A DNA stretch of 64,000 bases from Amycolatopsis pretoriensis (GTDB taxonomy: Bacteria > Actinomycetota > Actinomycetes > Mycobacteriales > Pseudonocardiaceae): positions 682,001 to 746,000 of the forward strand of contig NZ_FNUJ01000001.1 in the NCBI RefSeq assembly GCF_900107925.1. The letters are read 5' to 3'. Below the pieces are notes generated by a model that was given only the letters and a program-made list of their open reading frames with translations, was not told where the DNA came from and searched no databases. The position numbers and the translations under genes were made by a program. Every line of letters starts with the position of its first letter. Position 1 is the first letter of the stretch. Positions 54,178 through 62,517 of this stretch are shown here, in pieces.

Positions 54178-56277
54178 GTGACTGCTCCTCATCACCGCGG
54201 TGACGAACCGCGGAAGAAGCCGTCGGCCGAACGCGCGGCGCGACGGCTCGGCACGCTCGCGCGCAAGTGGGGCTACCTGATCAGCACCACCGCCTACCTG
54301 CCGCACACACCAGAAGAGATCGAACGCGAGCTGGCGGTGCTGGTCGGCAGGGTGTTCGACGCGGTCGCGAGCGAACCGCCGGGCCTCGACGAAGCCGCCG
54401 CCGCGGGCGGCAAGCTCGTCGAACTGCGCTGTGTGGGCGTGGACAGCCTCCGCCGCACCCTGGAGGTGCTCGGCAAGGCGCTGCTGCGCGAGCCGGAACT
54501 GCGGCAGGTCGACGGGCTGGCCGAGCGGGTGGTGCTGGTGCTCGGCGCGCTCAGCTCGGGCTATGGCGAGATGCTGCGCGAAGACATCCAGAAGCGCCAG
54601 GAAGGCCTGAGCCGCGCGCTGCTGAAGGTCGAGCAGGAGACGCGGCAGAAGCAGATCATCACGCGCGCGCAGTTCGAGGAGGTCTTCGCCGGCTCCGCCA
54701 GTGGTGTCGCGCTGACCGAGCTGGACGGCCGGGTGCTGCGGGCCAACGCGGCGCTCGCCAAGACGCTCAACCGCACCCCGGCCGAGATCGCGTCGATGAC
54801 GCTGTTCGACCTGGTGCACCCGGACGAGGTCGAGCAGCTGCGGGAGTCCTACGGCGAACTGGTCGCCGGGCGGCTGCACCGGCTGCGGGTCGGACGCCGG
54901 CTCGTCGGCCGGGACGGCGAACCGATGTGGGCGACCTTCGCCGCGTCGGTCGTGCGCGACGCCGTCGGTGCGCCCCGGCAGCTGATCACGATCGTCGACG
55001 ACGACACCGAGGTGTCGCTGCTGCAGCGGCGGCTGTCCCACCAGGCCCTGCACGACGTGCTGACCGGGCTGCCGAACCGCCAGTTCTTCAGCACCCGCCT
55101 GGAAACCCTGCTGCGTGACGCCGACGCGTCCCGCGGCGTCACGCTGTTCCACCTCGACCTCGACGGCTTCTCGCAGATCACCGGCGGGCTCGGGCAGGAC
55201 CTCGGGGACCGCGTCCTGCGCGGCGTCGCGGCGAAGCTCAAGACGGTGTTCGACGACGAGAAGGCGCTCGTGGCGCGCCTCGGCGGTGACGAGTTCGGCG
55301 TGCTGCTGCAGAACGCGGCCGAGACGCCGGGCGTGGTGACGCTCGTCCGGAAGATCACCCACGAGCTCGCGGAGCCGGAGTACGTCGACGGGCACCGCGG
55401 GGTCGCGGTGTCGGCCAGCATCGGCGTCGTCCACCGGCCGCCACGCGACATCACCCCGGCCGAGCTGCTGCGCGCGTCGGACCTGACGCTGCGCCGCGTC
55501 CAGCGGACCGGCAACCAGTGGGGCCTGTTCGACCGCGAGCTGGACCGCCGCGACCGGCACGACTTCGGCCTCGCCGCGGCCATGGCGGGCGCCTGGGAGA
55601 ACGGCGAGATCGAGGTCGGGTACCGGCCGCTGGCGGACGCGCGGGACGGCGCGGTCCGGGGCGTCGAGGCGCGGTTGCGCTGGAACCACCCGGCCGAAGG
55701 CGTCCTGTCGCACGAGACGTGCGTGCGGCTGGCGGCGGAGACGGGCCTGGCACTGCCGCTGAGCACGTGGCTCCTGCGCACAGCCGCCGAGCGCGTCGTG
55801 GCGGCCGGTGTCACCGTGCCGCTCACCGTCGAGCTGGCCGCGCACCAGGCCGCCGACCCCGAGCTGGTCGGCGAGATCCGCGGCGTGCTGGAGTCCACCG
55901 GTCTCGAGCCGGACCGGCTGCGGCCCGGCTTCCCGATGGCGTCGCTGACCGCGGCGACCGGAGACGCGGCGGACAACCTCAAGGTGCTGGCCGAAATCGG
56001 GGTGAACGCGGAGATCCACGAATTCGCGGACGTCACGTGCCTGACGGAGTTCCCGGCCCGGGCGGTCCGCGTGGCGGCGCACGTCGTGGAGCGGCGCGAG
56101 CACCCGCTGGTGGAGCGCTCGCTGACGGCCTTGATCGACGCGGCCCACCTGGCCGGCGCCGAAGTCGCGGTCACCGGGATCGCGACGGAGGAGCAAGCCG
56201 GGTGGTGGCGCGAGCGCGGCGCGGACCGGCTGTCCGGGCCGCTGTTCGCCGCGCTGCCGGACGGACTGCCCTCCTGA
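54178..56277 (+). CDS. PAS-GGDEF protein with degenerate EAL-like domain
   Basis: A 699-residue cyclic-di-GMP signalling protein. A helical N-terminus (1-150) is followed by a PAS domain (about 160-275, TRAQFEEVFAGSASGVALTELDG), GGDEF (about 285-445) with intact LGGDEFG near residue 367, and a C-terminal EAL-like region (about 455-690). The EAL signature is VEARLRW in place of EAL, and the later metal and catalytic motifs (DDFGxGxSSL type) are not recognisable, so phosphodiesterase activity is unlikely. It is probably a diguanylate cyclase or a c-di-GMP sensor. Similar four-domain proteins control development in streptomycetes. GTG start at 54178. Confidence 0.88.
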   Translation: MTAPHHRGDEPRKKPSAERAARRLGTLARKWGYLISTTAYLPHTPEEIERELAVLVGRVFDAVASEPPGLDEAAAAGGKLVELRCVGVDSLRRTLEVLGKALLREPELRQVDGLAERVVLVLGALSSGYGEMLREDIQKRQEGLSRALLKVEQETRQKQIITRAQFEEVFAGSASGVALTELDGRVLRANAALAKTLNRTPAEIASMTLFDLVHPDEVEQLRESYGELVAGRLHRLRVGRRLVGRDGEPMWATFAASVVRDAVGAPRQLITIVDDDTEVSLLQRRLSHQALHDVLTGLPNRQFFSTRLETLLRDADASRGVTLFHLDLDGFSQITGGLGQDLGDRVLRGVAAKLKTVFDDEKALVARLGGDEFGVLLQNAAETPGVVTLVRKITHELAEPEYVDGHRGVAVSASIGVVHRPPRDITPAELLRASDLTLRRVQRTGNQWGLFDRELDRRDRHDFGLAAAMAGAWENGEIEVGYRPLADARDGAVRGVEARLRWNHPAEGVLSHETCVRLAAETGLALPLSTWLLRTAAERVVAAGVTVPLTVELAAHQAADPELVGEIRGVLESTGLEPDRLRPGFPMASLTAATGDAADNLKVLAEIGVNAEIHEFADVTCLTEFPARAVRVAAHVVERREHPLVERSLTALIDAAHLAGAEVAVTGIATEEQAGWWRERGADRLSGPLFAALPDGLPS

Positions 56278-56281
56278 GGGC

Positions 56282-56944
56282 TCAGATCCGGACCAGCACC
56301 TCGTCGAGGGACTTGCGCCGCAGGTCCGGCACCACGCAGTCGTCGGCCGGGTAGCCGACCGGGATCACCGCGAACGCCTTTTCGTTGCGGGGCCGGCCGA
56401 GCAGTTCGCCGAGGAACCGCATCGGCGACGGCGTGTGCGTCAACGCCGCCAGCCCGGCCACCTGCAGCGCCGTCAGCAGCATGCCGACCGCGATGCCCAC
56501 CGACTCGTCGACGTAGTAGTGCTTGCGGACGCCGCCGTCGCCGTCGAGGGCGAACCGTTGCTGGAACACGACGATCAGGTACGGCGCGTCGGTCAGGTGC
56601 GGCTTCACCGCGTCCGTGCCCAGCGGCCGCAGCGCGTCGAGCCACGCTTCGCCGAGCCTGCCGTCGTAGGAGATCCGCTCCTCCGCCTCGGCGGCTTCGC
56701 GCAGGCGCCGGCGCACCTCGGGATCGGTGACGAGCACGAACGTCCACGGCTGCTGGTGCGCCCCGCTGGGCGCGGTGGAGGCGACCGCGATCGCGTCGAG
56801 CACCGCGCGTTCGGGCACCGGGTCGGGCGAGAACATCCGGACCGACCGCCGGGCCTCCATCCGCTGCCGCAGCGCGGCGGCTCGGGCGAGCGCTTCGTCG
56901 TCGGGCAGCCGGGTCGGGCGGTAGGGGACCGGGTGGAAGGTCAT
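56282..56944 (-). CDS. Nitroreductase-family flavoprotein
   Basis: FMN-dependent oxidoreductase of 220 residues. It has RRSVRMFSPDPVPERAVLDAIAVASTAPSGAHQQPW, the standard FMN-binding start of the nitroreductase fold. The variant with RFLGELLGRPRNEKAFAVIPVGYPADDC is close to the iodotyrosine-deiodinase/BluB-like branch. It may reduce nitro groups, quinones or dehalogenate. The ATG at 56944 was chosen at MTFHPVPYRP. It is convergent with the GGDEF gene (4 bp apart) and has no operon partner. Confidence 0.9.
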   Translation of the reverse strand: MTFHPVPYRPTRLPDDEALARAAALRQRMEARRSVRMFSPDPVPERAVLDAIAVASTAPSGAHQQPWTFVLVTDPEVRRRLREAAEAEERISYDGRLGEAWLDALRPLGTDAVKPHLTDAPYLIVVFQQRFALDGDGGVRKHYYVDESVGIAVGMLLTALQVAGLAALTHTPSPMRFLGELLGRPRNEKAFAVIPVGYPADDCVVPDLRRKSLDEVLVRI

Positions 56945-57010
56945 GCCGGGATTGTGGCTGGGGACACGCACGCGGCAGCAGGGCCGAACGTACGATTCGC
57001 GGAGTTAAGC

Positions 57011-57025
57011 GTCCGATATACGGAC
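57011..57025. promoter_or_regulatory. Dyad in the nitroreductase / Cys-rich gene intergenic region
   Basis: GTCCG-ATATA-CGGAC, a 5-5-5 inverted repeat 66 bp upstream of the nitroreductase start. A second stem, CCTTGC (57037-57042) with GCAAGG (57065-57070), follows. This 221-bp region has the lowest local GC seen nearby. Operator function is a guess. Confidence 0.35.
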
Positions 57026-57165
57026 AGTAAGGTCATCCTTGCCTCGATTTTTGGGCCGAACGGAGCAAGGTAACTAGGCTTTTCGGTCCTGTCGCGCGAA
57101 GTGATCTCCTCATTACCCTCCAGTAGCAGACAGTGGTGCCGATCACAGTCGTTCCGGGAGGCTCT

Positions 57166-57585
57166 ATGGCGTCGCGCGTCCGAGGACCCGGCTCCGAAGA
57201 CCGGCGCGAACTGCGGCTCAGGCACATCGCCGGCTGCCTGTCCTGCACCCTCAAGTGCGGGTACTGCGGCCTGCCCGTCCGGCTCGAAGGGCGGAGTGAC
57301 CACCCCGGCTACGGCGTGGTCGAAGAAGTCACCGGGGAACTGGTGCTGCTGCACCGGTTCTGCCGCGGCGCGCTCGGCCGGTGCGGGCCGCGGGGGTGCG
57401 TGCTGCGGCGCGCCCACCTCGGCCGCGCGACCGAGCAGTACGAAACCGGCCGCCGCCGTCCCGGGCGCTACCAGCGCCTCGGCGTCCGCCGGTCGCCCGA
57501 CCTCGATCTGTACCGGAAACACTGGCGGGTCGCGAAGATGCGGTACGCGTGCAAGGCGTGCCGGTACTACACCGGCTCGCACTGA
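57166..57585 (+). CDS. Cysteine-rich basic protein of unknown function
   Basis: A 139-residue basic protein with nine or more cysteines arranged like metal-binding knuckles: CLSCTLKCGYC near the N-terminus, isolated cysteines in RFCRGALGRCGPRGC, and a closing YACKACRYYTGSH. The pattern suggests two zinc or iron-sulfur sites, possibly nucleic-acid binding. I do not recognise a family. The ATG at 57166 has GGGAGG 5-6 bp upstream and is preferred over the start 33 bp upstream. It ends 31 bp before the large Fe-S reductase gene on the same strand and may be cotranscribed with it. Confidence 0.7.
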   Translation: MASRVRGPGSEDRRELRLRHIAGCLSCTLKCGYCGLPVRLEGRSDHPGYGVVEEVTGELVLLHRFCRGALGRCGPRGCVLRRAHLGRATEQYETGRRRPGRYQRLGVRRSPDLDLYRKHWRVAKMRYACKACRYYTGSH

Positions 57586-57616
57586 GCCGTTCCGTCCAGC
57601 ACGTCACGGAGGACTC

Positions 57617-59716
57617 GTGCTCGTTCGTCTCATCCTCGGCCTGCTCATGACCGTCGTCGGCCTCGCCGTCGCCGGCAAGCGGGTGGCGTTCCTGTACCGG
57701 CTGATCAAGGCCGGCCAGCCGGACACCAAGCGGTCCGACGACCTGGGTGCCCGGCTCTTCGCGCAGGTGCGCGAAGTGTTCGGCCAGCGCAAGCTGCTGA
57801 AGTGGTCGGTGCCCGGCCTGGCGCACTTCTTCACGTTCTGGGGCTTCGTGATCCTCGCTTCGGTCTACCTCGAGGCGTACGGCGCGTTGTTCGACGAGCG
57901 GTTCGCGATCCCGTGGATCGGCCACTGGGCGGTGCTGGGCTTCCTGCAGGACTTCATCGCCGTCGCGGTGGCCGTCTCGCTGGGCGTGTTCACGATCATC
58001 CGGATCCGCAACGCCCCCGCCCGCAAGGACCGCGCGTCGCGCTTCTACGGCTCCCACACCAGCGGCGCCTGGCTGATCCTGATCATGATCTTCAACGTCG
58101 TGTGGACGATGTTCTTCTTCCGCGGCGCATCTTCGGCGTCCGGCAACTTCCCGTACGACAACGGCGCGTACGTCTCGCTCGGCGTCGGGAACCTCCTGGA
58201 ACCGCTCGGGCACTCGACGACCGAGGTGCTCGAGACGGTCGGCCTGCTGCTGCACATCGGCGTCATGCTCGTGTTCCTGTCGATCGTGCTGTACTCCAAG
58301 CACCTGCACATCTTCGTGGCGCCGATCAACGTCTCGGCGAAGCGGCTGCCGGACGGGCTCGGCCCCCTGCTGCCGATGGAGTCCGGCGGCAAGCCGATCG
58401 ACTTCGAGGACCCGGGCGAGGACGACACGTTCGGCCGCGGCAAGATCGGCGACTTCACCTGGAAGGGCATGCTCGACTTCGCCACGTGCACCGAGTGCGG
58501 CCGCTGCCAGTCGCAGTGCCCGGCGTGGAACACCGGGAAGCCGCTGTCGCCCAAGCTCGTCATCATGAACCTGCGCGACAACCTGTTCGAGGAGGCGCCG
58601 TACATCCTCGCGGGCACCGAGCACGAGGAGGCGCGCCCGCTGGTCGGCCCGGAGGCCGACGGCGGCGTCATCGACCCGGACGTCCTGTGGTCGTGCACCA
58701 CGTGCGGCGCGTGCGTCGAGCAGTGCCCGGTGGACATCGAGCACGTCGACCACATCGTCGACATGCGCCGCTACCAGGTGATGATCGAGTCGGCGTTCCC
58801 GACCGAGCTGGGCGGGCTGTTCAAGAACCTGGAGACCAAGGGCAACCCGTGGGGCCAGAACAACTCCGAGCGGCTGGCCTGGACGAAGGATCTCGGTTTC
58901 GACGTCCCGGTGTTCGACGGTGAGCTCGCGGAAGACGTCGAATACGTCTACTGGGTCGGCTGCGCGGGAGCGTTCGACGACCAGGCGCGCAAGACGGTCC
59001 GCGCGACGGCGGAGCTGCTGCACATCGCCGGCCTCAAGTACGTGGTGCTGGGCAAGGAGGAGTCCTGCACGGGCGACCCGGCGCGGCGCGCGGGCAACGA
59101 GTTCCTGTTCCAGATGATGGCCCAGCAGACGGCGGAGACGTTGAACGCGGTGTTCGAGGGCCGCGAGCCGAGGCTGCGCAAGATCGTCACGACGTGCCCG
59201 CACTGCCTCAACACGCTGAGCCGCGAGTACCCGGACCTGGACGGGCACTACGAGGTGGTCCACCACACGCAGCTGCTGAACCGCCTGGTCCGCGGCGGTC
59301 AGTTGACCCCGGTGGCGCCGGTGGACGCCGGCCCCCGCGTGACTTACCACGACCCGTGCTACCTGGGGCGCCACAACAAGGTCTACACCCCGCCGCGCGA
59401 GCTGGTGGGCGCGACGGGAGCGACGCTGGAGGAGATGCCGAGGCACGCGGACCGCGCGCTGTGCTGCGGCGCGGGTGGCGCGCGCATGTGGATGGAGGAG
59501 CAGATCGGCAAGCGCATCAACCTGGAGCGCGTGGACGAAGCGATCGCAACCGACGCTTCGACCATCGTGACGGGGTGCCCGTTCTGCCGGGTGATGTTGA
59601 CCGACGGGCTGGTGCAGCGGCAGAGCGAGCAGAAGGCGGAGAACGTCGACGTCCGCGATGTGGCTCAGTTGTTGTTGGAGCGGGTGAAAGCCCCGGAGGC
59701 GGCGCCCAAGCCCTGA
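57617..59716 (+). CDS. Membrane iron-sulfur reductase with CCG domains (HdrD/GlpC-like, Rv0338c type)
   Basis: A 699-residue integral membrane oxidoreductase. The first about 250 residues have five or six membrane helices of a NarI-like diheme domain. Two [4Fe-4S] ferredoxin motifs follow (CTECGRCQSQCP and CTTCGACVEQCP), then two CCG cysteine domains (ending RALCCGAGGARMW). It would move electrons between quinone and an unknown partner. An orthologue is conserved and reported essential in mycobacteria (Rv0338c, from memory). The GTG at 57617 has a good GGAGGACTC ribosome binding site. Confidence 0.9.
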   Translation: MLVRLILGLLMTVVGLAVAGKRVAFLYRLIKAGQPDTKRSDDLGARLFAQVREVFGQRKLLKWSVPGLAHFFTFWGFVILASVYLEAYGALFDERFAIPWIGHWAVLGFLQDFIAVAVAVSLGVFTIIRIRNAPARKDRASRFYGSHTSGAWLILIMIFNVVWTMFFFRGASSASGNFPYDNGAYVSLGVGNLLEPLGHSTTEVLETVGLLLHIGVMLVFLSIVLYSKHLHIFVAPINVSAKRLPDGLGPLLPMESGGKPIDFEDPGEDDTFGRGKIGDFTWKGMLDFATCTECGRCQSQCPAWNTGKPLSPKLVIMNLRDNLFEEAPYILAGTEHEEARPLVGPEADGGVIDPDVLWSCTTCGACVEQCPVDIEHVDHIVDMRRYQVMIESAFPTELGGLFKNLETKGNPWGQNNSERLAWTKDLGFDVPVFDGELAEDVEYVYWVGCAGAFDDQARKTVRATAELLHIAGLKYVVLGKEESCTGDPARRAGNEFLFQMMAQQTAETLNAVFEGREPRLRKIVTTCPHCLNTLSREYPDLDGHYEVVHHTQLLNRLVRGGQLTPVAPVDAGPRVTYHDPCYLGRHNKVYTPPRELVGATGATLEEMPRHADRALCCGAGGARMWMEEQIGKRINLERVDEAIATDASTIVTGCPFCRVMLTDGLVQRQSEQKAENVDVRDVAQLLLERVKAPEAAPKP

Positions 59717-59743
59717 CGGAATCACCCGTTCGCCGCATATCTT

Positions 59744-59785
59744 CCCGCCTCGTCCCGGCTCTGTTCCGAGCCGGGACGAAGCGGG
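59744..59785 (+). terminator. Strong hairpin abutting the FHA gene ribosome binding site
   Basis: Perfect 12-bp stem TCGTCCCGGCTC/GAGCCGGGACGA with a 6-nt loop, extended past a bulge by CCCGC/GCGGG. The right foot includes the first bases of the GGGAGGGG Shine-Dalgarno (59783-59790) of the FHA gene. It may terminate the reductase transcript and also limit FHA translation from read-through messages. Confidence 0.65.
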
Positions 59786-59792
59786 AGGGGCG

Positions 59793-60365
59793 ATGGAACA
59801 CCAAGCGACGATCGAGACCGTCGAGGGTGCCGTGACGCGGCTGGAGGTGCGGCGCGGCTCGTGGCTCGTCGGGCGTGCTCCCGAAGCGGACCTGAAGCTC
59901 TATTCGGACCGCGTGAGCCCGCGGCACGCCTGGCTCCGGCGCGACGCCCGCGGTACCTGGGTGTCCGAGGCCGGTTCCCGCGCCGGCACCCTCGTCAACG
60001 GCGAGCCCCTGGCGCCGGGGCGGGCGCGGCTGCTGCGGGACGGTGATCGCGTGTCCTTAGGGCCGATCACCACCGTCTACTCCGACCTCCGCGCGGCCGG
60101 TGACGAGCCCGTGTTCGCCTCCGTCCCCGCCGCCCGGAGCGGTGCGGTCGCGCTCGTCGCCGGGCCGGTTCTCTTCGTCGCCGGGTTCGGGGTCGGGGCC
60201 GCGCGGGTGCTCCGGCACCTCGACGCCGGCCCCGAGATCGGCGTCGGCCTGCTCGTGGCCGGGTTGGTGCTGTCGGCGCTCGGACTGGCGCGGGCGCGCC
60301 GGCGGAACGCGCGCCCGCGCCGGCCGTCAGCTGTCCACAGTGGAAGCGACCACAGTGGACGGTGA
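59793..60365 (+). CDS. FHA-domain membrane protein
   Basis: A 190-residue protein. The N-terminal forkhead-associated domain (about 20-95) binds phosphothreonine, with conserved SWLVGRAPEADLKL, SPRHAWL and GTLVNGEPL. Two membrane helices follow (about 112-135 and 145-165), then a basic tail. It is probably read by a Ser/Thr kinase pathway at the membrane; no kinase gene is adjacent. The ATG at 59793 has GGGAGGGG 2 bp upstream. Its 3' end overlaps the convergent transporter gene by 39 bp. Confidence 0.85.
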   Translation: MEHQATIETVEGAVTRLEVRRGSWLVGRAPEADLKLYSDRVSPRHAWLRRDARGTWVSEAGSRAGTLVNGEPLAPGRARLLRDGDRVSLGPITTVYSDLRAAGDEPVFASVPAARSGAVALVAGPVLFVAGFGVGAARVLRHLDAGPEIGVGLLVAGLVLSALGLARARRRNARPRRPSAVHSGSDHSGR

Positions 60366-61646
60366 TGGCGTCACCGGGAGCCGGCTGCCGAGTTCGGCGG
60401 TCGGTACCCGGTACGTCTCCCGGGCCGTTGCCGCGGCCACCGCCGCCACCACGCAGACCGCCGCCGTGAAGATCGCGACGCCCAGCCAGTCCTCCTTGGC
60501 TGAGCCGATCGCCGCCACTACGCTCGGTGCGAAACCCGCCACCGCGAAGCCGATCTGGGTGCCGATCGCCATGCCCGACGGGCGGACGCGGGCGGTGAAC
60601 ATCTCGCCGTAGAGCGACGGCCAGACACCGTTGACCCCGGAGTACGCCACCCCGAAGAGCACGATGCCCAGCACGAACACCAGCGCGTACGAACCGATCG
60701 ATATCGACCACAGGTACGGGAAGATCAGCACCCCGCACAGCAGGCACCCGGTGATGAACACCGGCTTGCGCCCGACGCGGTCGGCGAGCCCGGCCAGCAG
60801 GGGGATCGCCGCCAGTGCCACGACGTTCGCGAGCACGCCGACCCACAGCATCGGCGTGCGGGCCAGCCCGATCGTGTTGACCGCGTAGCTCAGCGCGTAC
60901 ACCGTGAAGATCGTGCTCACCGACGCGATCGTCGCCGCGACGACCACGCGCAGCACGTCCGCCCAGTGGTGGCGGAAGAGCACCGCGACCGGCAGCTTCG
61001 CGACCTCGGTGCGTTCGAACACCGGCGTCTCGTCGAGCTTGCGGCGGATGACGAACCCGACCACCACGACCGCCGCGCTGCACCAGAACGGCACCCGCCA
61101 GCCCCACGTCAGCAGGTCGCTCTGGGGGAGCGCGGCGACCGGCAGGAAGATCGCCGTCGCCAGGATCTGGCCGGCTTGCGTGCCGCTCAGGGTGAAGCTG
61201 GTGAAGTACGCGCGCCGCCGTTCCGGGGCGTGTTCGAGCGACATCGAGTTCGCGCCCGCCTGCTCGCCGGACGCGGAAAGTCCTTGCAGCAGGCGGAGAA
61301 CGACGAGCAGGATCGGCGCGAGCACGCCCACGGACCCGTAGGTCGGCAGGCAGCCGACGGCGAACGTCGCCACGCCCATCAGCAGCAGCGTGAACACCAG
61401 GACGCGCTTGCGGCCGAAGCGGTCGCCGACGTGGCCGAGGATGAAGGCCCCGACCGGCCGGGCCAGGTAGCCGACGCCGAAGGTGGCCAGGGCCAGCAGG
61501 GTGCCGGTCGCGGGGGAGGAGGCGGGGAAGAAGACCTTGTTGAACACCAGTGCGGCGGCGGTCCCGTAGATGAAGAAGTCGTAGTACTCGAGCGCGCTGC
61601 CGATCCAGGCGGCCAGCGCCGCCTTGCGGGGCATCGATCCGGTCAC
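60327..61646 (-). CDS. MHS-family MFS transporter (shikimate/quinate-type)
   Basis: A 439-residue, 12-helix major facilitator of the metabolite:H+ symporter family, to which ShiA and the proline/betaine carriers belong. The N-terminus WIGSALEYYDFFIYGTAAAL and the loop motif GHVGDRFGRKR are diagnostic. The neighbouring shikimate-type dehydrogenase and dehydroshikimate dehydratase suggest uptake of quinate or shikimate (inference). GTG start at 61646. Its promoter region carries AATGTACGGTCTAGTTAGT, which matches the element before the dehydrogenase gene, so both appear to share one regulator. Confidence 0.9.
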   Translation of the reverse strand: MTGSMPRKAALAAWIGSALEYYDFFIYGTAAALVFNKVFFPASSPATGTLLALATFGVGYLARPVGAFILGHVGDRFGRKRVLVFTLLLMGVATFAVGCLPTYGSVGVLAPILLVVLRLLQGLSASGEQAGANSMSLEHAPERRRAYFTSFTLSGTQAGQILATAIFLPVAALPQSDLLTWGWRVPFWCSAAVVVVGFVIRRKLDETPVFERTEVAKLPVAVLFRHHWADVLRVVVAATIASVSTIFTVYALSYAVNTIGLARTPMLWVGVLANVVALAAIPLLAGLADRVGRKPVFITGCLLCGVLIFPYLWSISIGSYALVFVLGIVLFGVAYSGVNGVWPSLYGEMFTARVRPSGMAIGTQIGFAVAGFAPSVVAAIGSAKEDWLGVAIFTAAVCVVAAVAAATARETYRVPTAELGSRLPVTPSPSTVVASTVDS

Positions 61647-61697
61647 GGGGATGAGCTCCTGACGTCCGTGCTTCGTTGCTCAGAGTCGGCGGGAAGC

Positions 61698-61716
61698 AAT
61701 GTACGGTCTAGTTAGT
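61698..61716 (-). promoter_or_regulatory. Shared operator of the quinate/shikimate locus, transporter side
   Basis: On the minus strand ACTAACTAGACCGTACATT, 52 bp upstream of the transporter start. It aligns with the site at 62481-62499 at 15 of 19 positions, including the block ACTAG-x2-CGTACATT. Confidence 0.7.
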
Positions 61717-61761
61717 TAATAGAGAGTGCGAGACCGGACCCCGGGTGTCAAGAGGGGGATT

Positions 61762-62403
61762 TCAGGCGGTGAGGTAGTCGATCACCAGGTCGCCGAGCAT
61801 CTTCCGGTAGTGCTCGCGCCGGGCCGGGTCGAGCATGTCGCGGCCGAAGATCGCCTGGAACGTGTGGCGGTTCGCCAGCCGGAACACGCAGAAGGAACTG
61901 ATGATCATGTGGACGTCGAGCGCGTCGACGTCTTCCCGGAAGCGGCCGGCCGCGCGGCCGCGCTGCAGGACCACCGTCAGCCCGCCCAGCGCCGGGTCGG
62001 CCAGGCCGGCCAGGATCTCCGACTGCGCCAGGTGCTCCGCGTTGTGGATGTTCTCGATGCTGACCAGCCGGATGAAGTCCGGGTTCGCCTCGTGGTGGTC
62101 GAACGTCAGCGCGGCCAGCTGCCGCAGCGCGTCCTCGGGGTCGAGGTGCCGGACGTCGAGCTGCCGCTCCAGCGAGCGGATCGTCGAGTACGCCTTCTCC
62201 AGCACCGCGATGTAGAGCTGTTCCTTGCCGCCGAAGTAGTAGTAGATCATCCGCTTGGTCGTGCTCGTGCGGGCGGCGATCTCGTCGACGCGGGCGCCGG
62301 TGTAGCCCTTGTCCGCGAACTCCCGCGTGGCCACCGCGAGGATGTCGGCGCGCGTGCGGTCCTTGTCGCGCTGGCGCTCGGCCTCCGACGATGGTGCGGC
62401 CAC
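61762..62403 (-). CDS. TetR-family regulator of the quinate/shikimate locus
   Basis: A 213-residue repressor. The helix-turn-helix is ARVDEIAARTSTTKRMIYYYFGGKEQLY (about residues 36-63), and the C-terminal domain resembles TetR_C regulators of aromatic and quinate pathways. The GTG at 62403 gives a short polar leader. It lies between the transporter and the dehydrogenase genes, and its probable operators stand before each of them. The likely inducer is quinate, shikimate or protocatechuate (inference from context). Confidence 0.9.
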   Translation of the reverse strand: MAAPSSEAERQRDKDRTRADILAVATREFADKGYTGARVDEIAARTSTTKRMIYYYFGGKEQLYIAVLEKAYSTIRSLERQLDVRHLDPEDALRQLAALTFDHHEANPDFIRLVSIENIHNAEHLAQSEILAGLADPALGGLTVVLQRGRAAGRFREDVDALDVHMIISSFCVFRLANRHTFQAIFGRDMLDPARREHYRKMLGDLVIDYLTA

Positions 62404-62480
62404 CGGGCTCCTTCCGCTGCAGGTCGACGGCCCCACTCTAGCCCAGCCCTTCCCCTGGACCGCTCGCCGCGCTACCGTGA

Positions 62481-62499
62481 ACGTACTAGTTCGTACATT
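62481..62499 (+). promoter_or_regulatory. Shared operator of the quinate/shikimate locus, dehydrogenase side
   Basis: ACGTACTAGTTCGTACATT, 19 bp before the dehydrogenase start. It contains GTAC-TAGTTC-GTAC as an inverted repeat. See the partner site at 61698-61716. Confidence 0.7.
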
Positions 62500-62517
62500 A
62501 ATCCGGAGGGCGTCCGC

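Noticed and set aside
49550..56277. Methyltransferase, P450 and hydrolase as a natural-product cluster
   Set aside because: No polyketide synthase, NRPS, terpene synthase or RiPP precursor lies nearby, and the genes are on different strands with separate promoters.
57166..57585. Cysteine-rich protein as a radical-SAM enzyme because of the CTLKCGYC stretch
   Set aside because: The spacing is not the CxxxCxxC radical-SAM motif and the protein is far too short for the partial TIM barrel.
60336..60363. TCCACAGTGGA repeats at the FHA/MFS convergent end as a distinct element
   Set aside because: Short, imperfect, and inside both coding ends. A similar 11-mer (TCCACTGTGGA near 49335) is inside a gene, so this is probably a codon-context effect.
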